Positions 1-10,229 of a DNA stretch of 64,000 nucleotides are shown piece by piece. The notes below the pieces were generated by a model that was not told the origin of the DNA, did no database searches, and saw only the letters and a list, made by a program, of their open reading frames with translations. The position numbers and the translations under genes are program-made. Source of the DNA: a bacterium (lineage in GTDB: Bacteria; Cyanobacteriota; Sericytochromatia; S15B-MN24; VGJW01); assembly GCA_021781555.1 (NCBI GenBank), contig JAJXWQ010000008.1:1-64000 (forward strand). Reading direction: 5' to 3'. Within the stretch, counting starts at the first letter, position 1; the number at the start of each line of letters is the position of its first letter.

Positions 1-1944
1 GAGTTCGCCGGCTTTATCGTCCCAGCCTAGCCGCTGCGCTACCGGTCGCAGGACTTCCGAGGCTGCCTCGTGGAAGCCCCTGCGCCTGGGGTGACCCAGC
101 AAAAGGATGTCGAGCAGGTCCAGGGAGTCCAGGATCTGCTGCCAGACGGCCAGGCTCTCATCCTCCCGGGCGGCATCGACGAGCTGCAGGTACTCGGCCA
201 AAGGCGCCAGGCGTGCCAGAGCCAGCGCCCACTCGTCGGCCAGGAGCTCCACCCGGTCGGCTTCCGGCAACTGGGCGAAATGCTCGCGCAGCCGCTCACC
301 GAGCTCGCCCTGGTGCCACACGCGGACGTAGCCGCAATCCCCCCAGTTGAGCTTGCAGATGGCATCCGGCCGGTGGATCGGCACCACGGCCGCAGGACCG
401 TCGAGGAGGGCGAACTCGGTTCTGGAGTCGACGGAATAGACCATCGGGACCTTCCACTGGAGGGGCTCCGCGTCGGGGAATCGCAGCGTGAAACGCTCCT
501 GGCGCATGGCCAGGAGGCTCTTGCCGTCCTGGCGTTCGAGCCGAGCTGTAACCAGCGGGAAGCCGGGCTGCATGATCCAGCTCCGGGCGATCGCTTCCAC
601 ATCCTTGCCCGAGGCCTCGGCCAGCGAAGCCCAGAGGTCCGAGGTGGTGGAATTGCCGAAGGCGTGGGCCTTCAGGTAGCTCCGGATGCCGTCGCGGAAG
701 ACGTCCTCGCCAAGGTAAGCCTCGATCATGCGGATGACCGCCTCGCCCTTCTCGTACGAGATCTCGTCGAAGCGGCTGATCGCGTCGCTTGGCCGCTGCA
801 CATGCTGGTGAATGGGATGGGTGGTTCGGCGCGCATCCGACGCCATGGCCGCGTTCTTGCTGCGGTTGGCACGCGGCCACAGGCGCCACTCGGGGTTGAA
901 GGCGTCGGTGGCCTTGGTGGCCATCCAGCTCGCGAAGCCCTCGTTGAGCCACAGGTCGTCCCACCAGGCCATCGTGACCAGGTTCCCGAACCACTGATGG
1001 GCGACCTCGTGCGCGACGATGCCGAAGATCTGCTCTTTGGTGCTCTGGCTCGAGGTTTCGGGATCGAAGAGGAGGGCGGACTCGTGGAACGTGATCCCGC
1101 CCCAGTTCTCCATGGCTCCCTCGAACCCTCCGGGGATGGCGATGAGGTCGAGCTTGGGAAGTGCGTAGGGCACGCCGAAGTAATCGTTGAACCAAGGCAA
1201 GAGCCCCTCGATCACGGTCAGGGCGTAGGCTCCGAGGGCCTTCTTGCCCAAGGCGGTGAGGACCCGGACGCCGACACCGGCCGCACGGCTTTCGAGCCAC
1301 TCGAGTTCACCGGCGCACAGCACCAGCAGGTAGCTCGGCATGCTCGGCGTGGGCTCGAAGCGAACGCGCTTGAGCCCCCCTGGCAGCACCTGTTGATGCG
1401 CGATGGGCATGTTGGAAAGGGCCTCGAAGGCCTCGGGAACATCGACCGTCACCTCGAAGACGGCGCGATACTCGGGCTCGTCCCACATCGGGCACATCTT
1501 GCGGGCATCGGCTGGTTCGAACTGGGTGGCGAGCATGACCCGGGCCTGTCCGCCCTCCAGATAACGCTGGAGGTGCAAGCCCGCCGGGACCGTGGCCAGC
1601 TTGCCGGAGTACACCAGCTCGAGTTCATGCGTGCCCGCCGGGATCGCCGATCCGAAGGTCAAGGTGAGAGTCTCGGCTGCGTCGTCGGCGGCGATGGCGA
1701 CGGGGTGGAGCGAGCGATCGAGCTCGGCCACCTTGGCCACCAGCCCCACGGCGTTGAGGACCAGGCGCTCGGTCGAAACCGGGATCTCCAGGGAGATCGA
1801 GACCCGACCCTCCAGGGCTCCGGTCTCGAGATCCGGCTGCAGGTGGATCCCGTAGCGCGAGGGAACGCCGGTTCGGGGCAATCGCCCACCCGGAGCGGGG
1901 ACGTCCGGCGTCGCTGACGGACTGGAAACGTGACCCTGAGACAT
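1..1944 (-). CDS. M1 family aminopeptidase, partial at the left window edge
   Basis: Minus-strand reading frame open to the window edge (hence absent from the ORF track). Reads ...GAMENWGGITFHESALLF...VAHEVAHQWFGNLVTMAWWDDLWLNEGFASW..., i.e. GAMEN and HExxH-type zinc motifs; ATG at 1944. Confidence 0.9.
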   Translation of the reverse strand, partial: MSQGHVSSPSATPDVPAPGGRLPRTGVPSRYGIHLQPDLETGALEGRVSISLEIPVSTERLVLNAVGLVAKVAELDRSLHPVAIAADDAAETLTLTFGSAIPAGTHELELVYSGKLATVPAGLHLQRYLEGGQARVMLATQFEPADARKMCPMWDEPEYRAVFEVTVDVPEAFEALSNMPIAHQQVLPGGLKRVRFEPTPSMPSYLLVLCAGELEWLESRAAGVGVRVLTALGKKALGAYALTVIEGLLPWFNDYFGVPYALPKLDLIAIPGGFEGAMENWGGITFHESALLFDPETSSQSTKEQIFGIVAHEVAHQWFGNLVTMAWWDDLWLNEGFASWMATKATDAFNPEWRLWPRANRSKNAAMASDARRTTHPIHQHVQRPSDAISRFDEISYEKGEAVIRMIEAYLGEDVFRDGIRSYLKAHAFGNSTTSDLWASLAEASGKDVEAIARSWIMQPGFPLVTARLERQDGKSLLAMRQERFTLRFPDAEPLQWKVPMVYSVDSRTEFALLDGPAAVVPIHRPDAICKLNWGDCGYVRVWHQGELGERLREHFAQLPEADRVELLADEWALALARLAPLAEYLQLVDAAREDESLAVWQQILDSLDLLDILLLGHPRRRGFHEAASEVLRPVAQRLGWDDKAGEL

Positions 1945-2120
1945 GAAGAAGCACTCGAATGATGAAAAAGGGCCTGAAGCGCCCAGCATAGCACGCCTGC
2001 CTGGATTCCGCGCCGCTTCTCCACGGCAGGCGAGCTTCGGGTAGAATTCGACACGAGAATCGACGCGCTCCAGCTGCGATCGCCTGGTTCTCCGGAGCTG
2101 CAGGAAGGAGGACTTGAGAC

Positions 2121-2507
2121 ATGCAACGTCAACGAGTTACGAGCGAGGCCCCGTGGGAGCCCCAGATCGGCTACTGCCGCGCCGTCCGGGTCGGCTCTCG
2201 GGTCTTCGTTTCGGGCACGGTTTCGGTCGATCGCGAGGGGCGGATCGTCGGTCAGGGCGATCCCTACCAGCAAGCCAAGCACATCCTCGAGATCATCCGT
2301 ACGGCTCTGGAGGAACTCGGCGGCGCGCTGTCCGATGTGGTCCGCACGCGCATCTACCTGGCGACCTTCAACGACCTGGAGGAGGTCGCGCGCGCCCATC
2401 GGGAGGCCTTTGCGGCCTGCCCGCCAGCCAACACCATCCACGAGGTTCCCCGGCTGATCGACCCGGCGATGCGGGTCGAGATCGAGGCCGACGCCTACAT
2501 TGCCTGA
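2121..2507 (+). CDS. RidA/YjgF family protein
   Basis: 128 aa; YCRAVRVGSRVFVSGTVSVD...Q...ILEIIRTALEELGGALSDVVRTRIYL...IEADAYIA typical of the RidA fold. Confidence 0.9.
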   Translation: MQRQRVTSEAPWEPQIGYCRAVRVGSRVFVSGTVSVDREGRIVGQGDPYQQAKHILEIIRTALEELGGALSDVVRTRIYLATFNDLEEVARAHREAFAACPPANTIHEVPRLIDPAMRVEIEADAYIA

Positions 2508-2519
2508 GCCCCGCTGGGA

Positions 2520-4478
2520 TCAGGGCGCGGTGGGCGGCTGCGGGTTCTGGAGGCCGGCCGGATAGCTGTCGAGCGTCGTGATGGTCCCCGACAGCGCGTG
2601 GTCGCCCGCTGCGTTGTCCGCCGGGTTCCCCTGGCCCGTGGTGGGGGAAGCGGACACCAGGGGGCCAAAAGGCTGCGATCCGGCGGCCGGTACCGGAATG
2701 CTGTTGCTGGCGTTGTCGGCCATCTGGGCCGGAATCTCGCCGAAAGAAACGTTCTCGATGAGGTTGGTCGGGCAGGTCACGCAGCCGAAGTGGTAGTCCA
2801 TGCTCCCGGAGCGCCAGCCCGTATCGTCGACATCGGCGGCGAACGCGCTCTTGGGGAAACCGTAGATCCAGAGGCTCGACAGGGTCTGGTCCGGTGCCGC
2901 CGCCGGATCCAGCACGAAGAACGGCTGGGTGGTCTCGTTCACGGGAATCGTCACGGCAGCTTCGAGAGCATGAAGCGCCGAGATCCCGGTCCAGTCGAGC
3001 CACTGATCCCCGGCCTGAACCCACATCCACCACGAGGTCGGTTCGGCCCAGTCGACGATCGGGATCGCGTGGATGTCGCTGATCTGCAAGGTCTGGAAGG
3101 CCACCTGCACCTTCTTGAAGGCCAGGGTCGAGGTCGGCTGCCACCAGCCCGCCGTGATGGTTCCGGTGTAACCGGCAGCTCCGGCGCCGGTATCCATCTG
3201 GAGGTGGACCCGGAGGCGAGCGATCCGGGACTGGATGCTGCTCGGTGACATGACGGCGAGGGGGTCGCCCACCTGGATCGCGCCGTCCGGAAGGATGGGC
3301 GTCAGCTGGACCGTGACACCCGCCGGCGCAGGCTGATCCAGACGGTACACGGGCCGGGCGCCGGTCGGTTCCGGGGGCATGGGGACGTCGAAGACGTAGT
3401 TCTGCGCGCCGAAGCCCGACCGGACCGTGATGTAGGTGCGGTAGGTCAGAGACGGGGCGGTGTCGGTCGGCAGGTACAGCGTCGGATCGAAGCGGGTGAA
3501 CGCCTCGGCCATCGGCAAGGGCGCGTGGGCCCAGCTGTGGAACTCGGTGTGGTACGGGATCTGGAAGCCCGCATAGGAGTGATCGCAGTCGTAGATCCAG
3601 GGGCCGCTCACCCAGGTCCGGTCGCCCACGATCGGCCAGTTGGCAAGGGGCAGGGACAGTGACTGCTGGGTCGGATTGAAGCCGCTATCCCACTCGCACT
3701 CCATCAGCTTGTGCCCGTCGTAACGCACATCCGTGTCGTTGCTGTCGGACAGCAGGCCCGCGTAGTCGTCGTCCGGAGCCAGGTAGAAGTTGCGGTCGTG
3801 GCCGTCGTGGTCCGCCGGGAGGTCGACGTCGGCGAACCAGCTTCCCCGCACCGATCCATAGGCCTCGAGGGGCTGGCCCATGATCGGTATCCAGTGATCG
3901 TCGCCCTCGAGCTCTCCGAGGATGCCGGTGGAACCGCAGGCGGACGGAGGGGCCGGGGGCAGCCCCACGCTGGCAGGGTGGACGGGTAGGTAGACCTCGG
4001 AGGTGGCGCCGGCCCGCGTGATGACATCTTCCGCGTTGCTGCCGATCGTGGCCCCTCCCGCGCCGGCCGCCGTGATCTTCACGCTGTAGCCGTCCGGCGG
4101 GAGGTTGGAGAAGTCGACGGTCCCGGTCGAGTCGATCCCCGGGTCGCCCTGCGTTCCCCCCGGGGTGAAGACGTAGCTGGCCTGGATCGGGCCGTTCGTC
4201 TCCCGGAGTGCCACCGTGATCGGGCCCGGCGCCCCGGTGATGAGGAGCGCCTTCCAGTCCGTGAACACTTCGATCCCGCCCGTGGTCAGGCCGGGGGGCT
4301 CCTGGGAAGCCGAGATCTGGACCGAGGACGGGCCCGGCGAGCTGGTCGGCGCGGTGTGGGCGGTCGCGGCCCCCAGGGGCTTGCAGCAAGGCAGCAGACA
4401 GCAGGCCAAGGCGATCGGCGCCGTATTTAGCAGCGCCTTCGCCAGGGACCGCGGGGGGATGAAGGCCGGACCTGACAT
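2520..4478 (-). CDS. large secreted protein of unknown function (putative lipoprotein/signal peptide)
   Basis: 652 aa ORF; hydrophobic N-terminus ALLNTAPIALACCLLPCCKP; long open frame, no domain recognised. Confidence 0.7.
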   Translation of the reverse strand: MSGPAFIPPRSLAKALLNTAPIALACCLLPCCKPLGAATAHTAPTSSPGPSSVQISASQEPPGLTTGGIEVFTDWKALLITGAPGPITVALRETNGPIQASYVFTPGGTQGDPGIDSTGTVDFSNLPPDGYSVKITAAGAGGATIGSNAEDVITRAGATSEVYLPVHPASVGLPPAPPSACGSTGILGELEGDDHWIPIMGQPLEAYGSVRGSWFADVDLPADHDGHDRNFYLAPDDDYAGLLSDSNDTDVRYDGHKLMECEWDSGFNPTQQSLSLPLANWPIVGDRTWVSGPWIYDCDHSYAGFQIPYHTEFHSWAHAPLPMAEAFTRFDPTLYLPTDTAPSLTYRTYITVRSGFGAQNYVFDVPMPPEPTGARPVYRLDQPAPAGVTVQLTPILPDGAIQVGDPLAVMSPSSIQSRIARLRVHLQMDTGAGAAGYTGTITAGWWQPTSTLAFKKVQVAFQTLQISDIHAIPIVDWAEPTSWWMWVQAGDQWLDWTGISALHALEAAVTIPVNETTQPFFVLDPAAAPDQTLSSLWIYGFPKSAFAADVDDTGWRSGSMDYHFGCVTCPTNLIENVSFGEIPAQMADNASNSIPVPAAGSQPFGPLVSASPTTGQGNPADNAAGDHALSGTITTLDSYPAGLQNPQPPTAP

Positions 4479-4859
4479 TTGCCTATCCTAACCGACGCCC
4501 TGCGTGCCGGTCAGGTTCCCGGAGGCCTTTGGAGATCGCAGCCTCGGGTTCTTTGGGGGATTGTTAAGTATTTTAAACATTGCATCGGAGGACTTGAGAG
4601 TCGACCAGGCTATCAGCTATGATAACCATCAGTTAATCGAGGATTACCTTTCGCTTGGGTATCGGCCTCGATGCAATCCACCAGCTCCAAGGGTGCGGCA
4701 ATTCGGCGGTCCGGTGCTGCAAGGGCGGTTCAGGGTGATCCTCCGCGATCACGTCTACCGATAAACGGCGGTTCGCCCGCGATGCGGGCATTCCTGACAC
4801 TCGGTTAGCCACTCGAAGTGAGTCGGCGCACGACATTCGTAAGAGAGGATCGGGCGGTA

Positions 4860-5954
4860 ATGCGTAAGGTTCTGGCGGCGAGCGCCCTGGTGGCCTCCCT
4901 GACCCTGGCTGGCTGCGGCGGAACGACGGGGCTGCTGGGGACGGCCCAGAACGGGACGCTCGGAGCGCAGTCCCTGGCGAGCGGTTCCGGCCTGTCGCTC
5001 TTCGTCGAGCCCGACGACGGCGTGGCGCCCATCGTAGATGCCATCAACGGCGCGCAGCGTTCGGTGCTGATGGAGATGTACCTGCTGTCGGATCAGGATG
5101 TGCTCGGCGCCCTGGAGCAGGCTGCCCAGCGCGGGGTCGACGTCCGCGTGATCCTCGATTCCAAGCCGTACGGCGGCCCCACGATGCAGAACATCAACAA
5201 GAGGGCCATGGCTGCCCTGCAGTCGGCCGGGGCGCAGGCGCACTGGTCCAACCCGGCCTTCACCTACACCCACGAGAAGGCCTTCGTGATCGACGGGACC
5301 GAGTCGATCATCACGACGACGAACATGTCGAAGTCGGCATTCTCCTCCAACCGCGAGTATGGCGTGGTCGACACCAATCCCGCCGAAGCCCAGGCGATTG
5401 CCGCGATCTTCCAGGCGGACTGGAATCTTCAGCAGCCGAGTTTCAGCGACCCGGCGCTGGTTGTCAGCCCCGAGAACTCCCGCGGCATGCTCGAGAACCT
5501 CATCCAGTCGGCACGGCAAAGCCTGCTGGTCGAGGACGAGGAGTGCAACGATTCCGCGGTCATCCAGCTCCTCGGCCAGAAGGCCCAGTCTGGCGTCGAT
5601 GTCGAGGTCCTGCTGGCGGGTCCGACCAACGGCAAGGCTCCGAGCTCGGGCGAGCAGAGCGAGGTCTCGGCGCTCGAGAACGCCGGCGTGACGAACGTCA
5701 AGCTGATGACCAGCCTCTACCTGCACGGCAAGGCGATCGTCGCCGATGGCACCACCGGCTATATCGGCTCGGTGAACCTCTCGGCCACCTCCATGGACAA
5801 GAACCGCGAGGTGGGGCTGATCTTGAAGGATCCCTCGATTCTTTCGAGGATCACCTCGACCATCCAGAGCGACTTCGGCCAGAGCCTGGCTCCCGGGCAC
5901 ACTGTGGTTCCGTCCCTCGCCGTCGGCTATCCGGCCAGCTCCGGGACCTACTGA
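4860..5954 (+). CDS. phospholipase D-like (cardiolipin synthase-type) lipoprotein
   Basis: Lipobox MRKVLAASALVASLTLAGCGG; two HKD motifs HEKAFVIDGTESIITTTNMS and HGKAIVADGTTGYIGSVNLS. ORF track start 4818; ATG at 4860 fits the signal peptide. Confidence 0.9.
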   Translation: MRKVLAASALVASLTLAGCGGTTGLLGTAQNGTLGAQSLASGSGLSLFVEPDDGVAPIVDAINGAQRSVLMEMYLLSDQDVLGALEQAAQRGVDVRVILDSKPYGGPTMQNINKRAMAALQSAGAQAHWSNPAFTYTHEKAFVIDGTESIITTTNMSKSAFSSNREYGVVDTNPAEAQAIAAIFQADWNLQQPSFSDPALVVSPENSRGMLENLIQSARQSLLVEDEECNDSAVIQLLGQKAQSGVDVEVLLAGPTNGKAPSSGEQSEVSALENAGVTNVKLMTSLYLHGKAIVADGTTGYIGSVNLSATSMDKNREVGLILKDPSILSRITSTIQSDFGQSLAPGHTVVPSLAVGYPASSGTY

Positions 5955-6000
5955 TCTTGGCATTGCGCTGATCCTCGGTCCATCCGAGCACCGTTCGCAC

Positions 6001-6037
6001 GCGGCGTCGTTCCCCGGCCAGGGGGCGACGCCGTTTT
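6001..6037 (+). terminator. Rho-independent terminator downstream of the PLD lipoprotein
   Basis: gcggcgtcg ... cgacgccg followed by tttt. Confidence 0.7.
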
Positions 6038-6188
6038 GTGTGCGGTTTGACCGGATTCCCGGCGAGCCGACAGCGAGCAGGCCCTGGCTCCGAGGGAAGT
6101 CTGGGGGCGCGGTGAGCCCACGCCCTTGACAGGCAGCCCAGGAGCTAAGACGATCGGCCGGTTGACGGTAGGATGTGAGGGAGAAAGC

Positions 6189-8030
6189 ATGCCCACGAAA
6201 ATGCGCTTTGCCCTGGCGGCAGCAGCGATCTCGCTGGCGATTTCGGGCTGCCCCGGGCTGGTGACGAACGGCAACGGCTCGTCTAGCAGTTCGACCGGGG
6301 GCACGACCGGAACCCAGGCAACGACCAGTCCCAGCCCGGCACCGACGGCGTCCGGTGCGGCGACCGGTGGGGCGGCCAGCTTCGGCAATTACCCGGTGAC
6401 GCAGGTGGGTTCCAATGTCACGAGCAGCACGACCTGGGACGGCAGTCACATCTGGCAGGTGCAAAGCAGCATCATGGTGAGCGGCGGCGCGACCCTCACG
6501 ATCAGTCCGGGAGCCACGGTCAGCTTTGCAGACAACACGGGCTTGGTCGTGGGCGACGGCACGACGACCGGAACCCTGGACGCCCAGGGAACCGCGGCAC
6601 AGCCGATCCTCTTCACCAGCGCCGACGCCAATCCGACTCCGGCCATCTGGAACGGGATCGAGCTGGATGGCGGCGCCGGCCACGTCATGAAGTACTGTAA
6701 GGTCGAGTGGGGCAGCAGCACCCCTGCGGCCGTTCAGCTCCTCGGCGCCTCGCTGGCGCTGGAGGACTCTCAGATCAGCCACTCGGGAGCCAGCGGTGTC
6801 TCCCTGGACTCGGGATCGCATCTGACCGCTTTTGCCGGCAACACCCTCGCCGACAACGGCACTTACGCGATCCAGTTCGCCGACGCCAACGGGGTCCAGG
6901 ACCTGGGCACCGATACGACTACCACTTACAGCGGCAACAAGTACAACGCCATCGATATCACTGGCGGTGCGGTCGTCACGAGCGGGACCTGGGCAAACCT
7001 GGGGGTGCCTTACGTCGTCTCCACCGCGGTCGACGTCAACAGCGGCGCCACCTTGACGATCAGCCCCGGCGCCACGGTCAGCTTCGATCAGGGGGACGGG
7101 ATGTACATCGGCTCGGGAGGCTCCAACTCGGCCGGTACCCTGGTTGCCGATGGCACGCTGGCCCAGCCGATCACCTTCGATGCCGACGCTCCGAACCCGA
7201 CCCGCGGCTACTGGTCCGGACTCGAGTTCGATAGCGGGGCTAGCCACCAGATCGAGCACTGCAACGTCCTGTGGGGCGGCCAGGGTACTACCGGAGCCGC
7301 CGTCCGGGTGGCTGGCGGGTCAGTGCTCACCTTGATGGACAGCACCATCGCCAGCAGCAGCGCCCAGGGGCTCAGCGTGGACGGCCAGTCCAGCCTGACG
7401 TCGTTCCAGGACAATACCTTCGCCAGCAACGCGTCGTACCCGATCAGGCTGAATTCGCCCGACCAGCTTGCCACTCTCGATACGACGAGCACGTATTCGG
7501 CCGACGCAACCGAGGTCATCGACGTGTTCAACGCCAACATCTCGAACGCCACGGGGACCGAGACCTGGACCAACCCTAGCATTCCCGTGTATCTCGAAGG
7601 CGGGCTCTTCCTCACGGGGGGCACGCTCACGCTCGATCCGGGGCTCACCTTGAACTTCGGGCAAAACGACAATTTCGAAGTGTCCAGCGGGAACGTCGTT
7701 GCAGCCGGTACCGCCGCCGCCCCGGTCATGCTCGAGGCCGAAGACAGCTCCCCGGACTGGAGCGGCCTCCTCTTCGACAGCGGCACCACCGGTAACCTCA
7801 CCGACACGACGATCGAGAATTCTCAGACCATCGATCTCGCGCTCGCCGGCGGGACCTCCGGCGCCAGCGTCACGGCGACCGGCCTCACCCTCGCCAATGC
7901 CAAGCTGTATGGCCTCGAGGTCAACTCCGGGGCCACGATCAACACCCAGACCTATACGAGCCTCGCCAACGCGACTTCGATCTCCGGTATCACCTTCACT
8001 AACGATTCCAAGAACATCGAACTGCCCTGA
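6189..8030 (+). CDS. lipoprotein with three repeated parallel beta-helix-like modules
   Basis: Signal/lipobox MRFALAAAAISLAISGCPG; three repeats beginning GATLTISPGATVSF / GATLTISPGATVSF / GGTLTLDPGLTLNF, each followed by W.GLxFDSG. Confidence 0.8.
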   Translation: MPTKMRFALAAAAISLAISGCPGLVTNGNGSSSSSTGGTTGTQATTSPSPAPTASGAATGGAASFGNYPVTQVGSNVTSSTTWDGSHIWQVQSSIMVSGGATLTISPGATVSFADNTGLVVGDGTTTGTLDAQGTAAQPILFTSADANPTPAIWNGIELDGGAGHVMKYCKVEWGSSTPAAVQLLGASLALEDSQISHSGASGVSLDSGSHLTAFAGNTLADNGTYAIQFADANGVQDLGTDTTTTYSGNKYNAIDITGGAVVTSGTWANLGVPYVVSTAVDVNSGATLTISPGATVSFDQGDGMYIGSGGSNSAGTLVADGTLAQPITFDADAPNPTRGYWSGLEFDSGASHQIEHCNVLWGGQGTTGAAVRVAGGSVLTLMDSTIASSSAQGLSVDGQSSLTSFQDNTFASNASYPIRLNSPDQLATLDTTSTYSADATEVIDVFNANISNATGTETWTNPSIPVYLEGGLFLTGGTLTLDPGLTLNFGQNDNFEVSSGNVVAAGTAAAPVMLEAEDSSPDWSGLLFDSGTTGNLTDTTIENSQTIDLALAGGTSGASVTATGLTLANAKLYGLEVNSGATINTQTYTSLANATSISGITFTNDSKNIELP

Positions 8031-8062
8031 TGGCACGCCGGGCTCTCCCGGCTCATCTGGAA

Positions 8063-8102
8063 CGCAGCGAGGGCCGCTCTGGCGGCCCTCGCTGCGGTAT
8101 TT
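8063..8102 (+). terminator. strong Rho-independent terminator
   Basis: CGCAGCGAGGGCCGC-tctg-GCGGCCCTCGCTGCG (15-bp perfect stem, 4-nt loop) followed by gtatttt. Confidence 0.9.
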
Positions 8103-8200
8103 TGCCGTGTGAACGGGTCCCCCTGCGCGGTCGCTTCGCTGCGCAACCGGTCCCATTTTGACCCCTTTGCCATATCAACTCAACCGAAAATCGCTCTAGA
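8101..8200 (-). repeat. dispersed palindromic element, copy I (diverged)
   Basis: gtgaacgggtccccctgcgcggtcgcttcgctgcgcaaccggtcccattttgac ... ctctaga; TCTAGA end overlaps the TAG stop (8196-8198) of the amidohydrolase gene. Confidence 0.75.
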
Positions 8201-9170
8201 CCCGGCGCTTGATCCGAGAAATCCGGCTGGCCAGCAGATCGTAGGCGCCCGTGAAGACCGCCTCGGGCATGCCCAGGGCCTGCTTGATGGCCACGTCCTT
8301 GTCGAGGGGGTTGGCGATGCGCTCGAGTTCGCGAACCGCCTTGGCCCCCAGCGCGGGCAGGAATACCAGGGCGGAGATCGGCACCGGGTAATCCGAGCCG
8401 TGGAAGATGCGGCCGGCATAGCGAGGTGCCGTGAACTGCCGTACCCGCCCTGCGCGCACCGGCGTGACGAAACCGCTGGTGTCGCCATAGGCGCAGTCGT
8501 AGCGTGCCAGCATGCGGTCGAAGGCGGGCACGTGGTCGAGGCCCGGGGAGAAGAGGGTGCCGGTCCCGCAGTGGGCAAAGATCACCGGGATGCCGAGCTT
8601 CAAGAGGGGTTCGCAGAGTTCGGGATCCCCGAGCTTCTGGACCGCGCCGGGAACCGTGTGCTCCGTGCCGCTGTGGGCGATGACGGGCAGCTCGAGCTCC
8701 TTGAGCAAGCGTCTGAAAGGCTCGTAGCGCGCGCTGGAAGGGTCGAACCGCTGCATGGGAGCCAGCCACTTGAGCGCGACGGCCTGCGGGCCCACGCGCT
8801 CCAGCTCGGCAAGGGCATCCTTGCGCTGGGGATTGATCGAGATGACGGGCAGGAGCTTGTCGCTGCGCCGACAGACGTCGATCGCATAGTCGTTCGGAAC
8901 ATAGAGGTGGCTCTGCTCCGGGACCCGGTCCCCGTGGGCGTCGTACACCCCGTCCAGCGCGAACACGCAGGCCTGATCGAGCTCGATCGCCCCCTCGACC
9001 ACCGAAACCAGGCGGTCTGCGTAAACGCGATCGGAAGCGCCCCGCGAGATGCCGAGCAGCCGCCGCAGGGCGAGGTACTGCAGCGATCGCCGCATCCGCG
9101 GCGAGATCGCGCAGCTGCTGTCCTGACCCGCCCCGGCCAGGTGGACGTGCAGATCGATGCGCTTGCCCAC
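8196..9170 (-). CDS. amidohydrolase / TIM-barrel metal-dependent hydrolase
   Basis: 324 aa; MGKRIDLHVHLAGAG...VIAHSGTEHTV...PVIFAHCGTG...GRIFHGSDYPVP. Confidence 0.8.
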   Translation of the reverse strand: MGKRIDLHVHLAGAGQDSSCAISPRMRRSLQYLALRRLLGISRGASDRVYADRLVSVVEGAIELDQACVFALDGVYDAHGDRVPEQSHLYVPNDYAIDVCRRSDKLLPVISINPQRKDALAELERVGPQAVALKWLAPMQRFDPSSARYEPFRRLLKELELPVIAHSGTEHTVPGAVQKLGDPELCEPLLKLGIPVIFAHCGTGTLFSPGLDHVPAFDRMLARYDCAYGDTSGFVTPVRAGRVRQFTAPRYAGRIFHGSDYPVPISALVFLPALGAKAVRELERIANPLDKDVAIKQALGMPEAVFTGAYDLLASRISRIKRRV

Positions 9171-9223
9171 CGGATCAGGCCGACCGAGGCGCGCGACGGA
9201 CCGGAAGCATATAAGATTCTTTC

Positions 9224-10225
9224 ATGCCTAGCCTCCTCGCGGACGTCCTCTCCATTCTCGATCACAACATTTCCCTGGAACATGGTGCGATCGTCCAGTA
9301 CCTGTCCCACGCCTACGCCATCGGCGAGGCGGGCGTGGGCGCCGAGGTGATCACGATCGCCCGCACCGAGATGCGGCATCTCAAGATCTTCGGGGACCTT
9401 CTGGTCGATCTCGGCGGGAGTCCCGATCTCTACCGGCGCGGGCCGATGCACCTGGAGGCCGACAGCGCCGCCCAGATGATGCGCAACGGCGTGGAGGCCG
9501 AGGCGGACGCGATCGCCGCCTACGAGGCCGCTCTCTTGCGCGTCGATCACCCGCGTGCAGCGCGCATGATCGAACGGGTGCTCGACGACGAGCGCTTCCA
9601 CCACGAGCAGTTCGCAGGCTTCGTCGCCGAAGCGGCAGACCTTTCGGCCACCTTCCCCGTCGCGGGGCCCGTCGATCCGGCCGCCACGAAGGGGGTCGCG
9701 CTCCTCGATCCGGCGGTCCGGGCCGAGTACGCCGCCATCTTGCAGAACGTGCGCGAGTTCTTGCAGAGTCGCGAGTTTCGCCACCGCGATCGAATGCTCG
9801 AGCCGATGATCTGGGGGATGAAGCACATCGGCCTCCTGGCCGACGAGATTCACGAGCAAGCGGGGGCGGTGAACCTCCTCGACCTGCCGTCGCGCACCCC
9901 GCCGGCCGAGGCCATCGAGGTCACCCGTGCGCTGCTGGCCGCAGAGGAGGAGCGACTGGCAATCTACGACCGGATCGTCGAGGCCGGCGTCGGGCCGGAG
10001 CTTCGACTCCTGCTCGGAAACTTCTCGACGCATCACCGCTACAGCATCACCGAACTTGGCCGCGAGATCGAGCGCCTGGCGGAACGCGCCCGCGCCGGCG
10101 CGCACCGCTGCCCGTTCCACGGGACCTGGTCGCCCGATCCCCGGGTCGAGAACCTGCCGCAGGCGACCGAGCCAGCAGGACCCGCCGGCTCGATCGGCAG
10201 CCTGCTGGGACAGCCGCAGGCTTGA
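9224..10225 (+). CDS. ferritin-like domain protein
   Basis: 333 aa helical protein; LEHGAIVQYLSHAYAIGE...EMRHLKIFGDLLVDLGG...AIAAYEAALL...DDERFHHEQF (E, ExxH patterns). Confidence 0.65.
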   Translation: MPSLLADVLSILDHNISLEHGAIVQYLSHAYAIGEAGVGAEVITIARTEMRHLKIFGDLLVDLGGSPDLYRRGPMHLEADSAAQMMRNGVEAEADAIAAYEAALLRVDHPRAARMIERVLDDERFHHEQFAGFVAEAADLSATFPVAGPVDPAATKGVALLDPAVRAEYAAILQNVREFLQSREFRHRDRMLEPMIWGMKHIGLLADEIHEQAGAVNLLDLPSRTPPAEAIEVTRALLAAEEERLAIYDRIVEAGVGPELRLLLGNFSTHHRYSITELGREIERLAERARAGAHRCPFHGTWSPDPRVENLPQATEPAGPAGSIGSLLGQPQA

Positions 10226-10229
10226 TCCA

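Noticed and set aside
70-1917. 615-aa plus-strand ORF
   Set aside because: Antisense shadow of the M1 aminopeptidase frame; composition typical of GC-rich opposite-strand translation.
4504-4764. 86-aa plus ORF in the 4.5-4.86 kb intergenic region
   Set aside because: Overlaps the AT-rich regulatory region; no domain or clear RBS; likely spurious.
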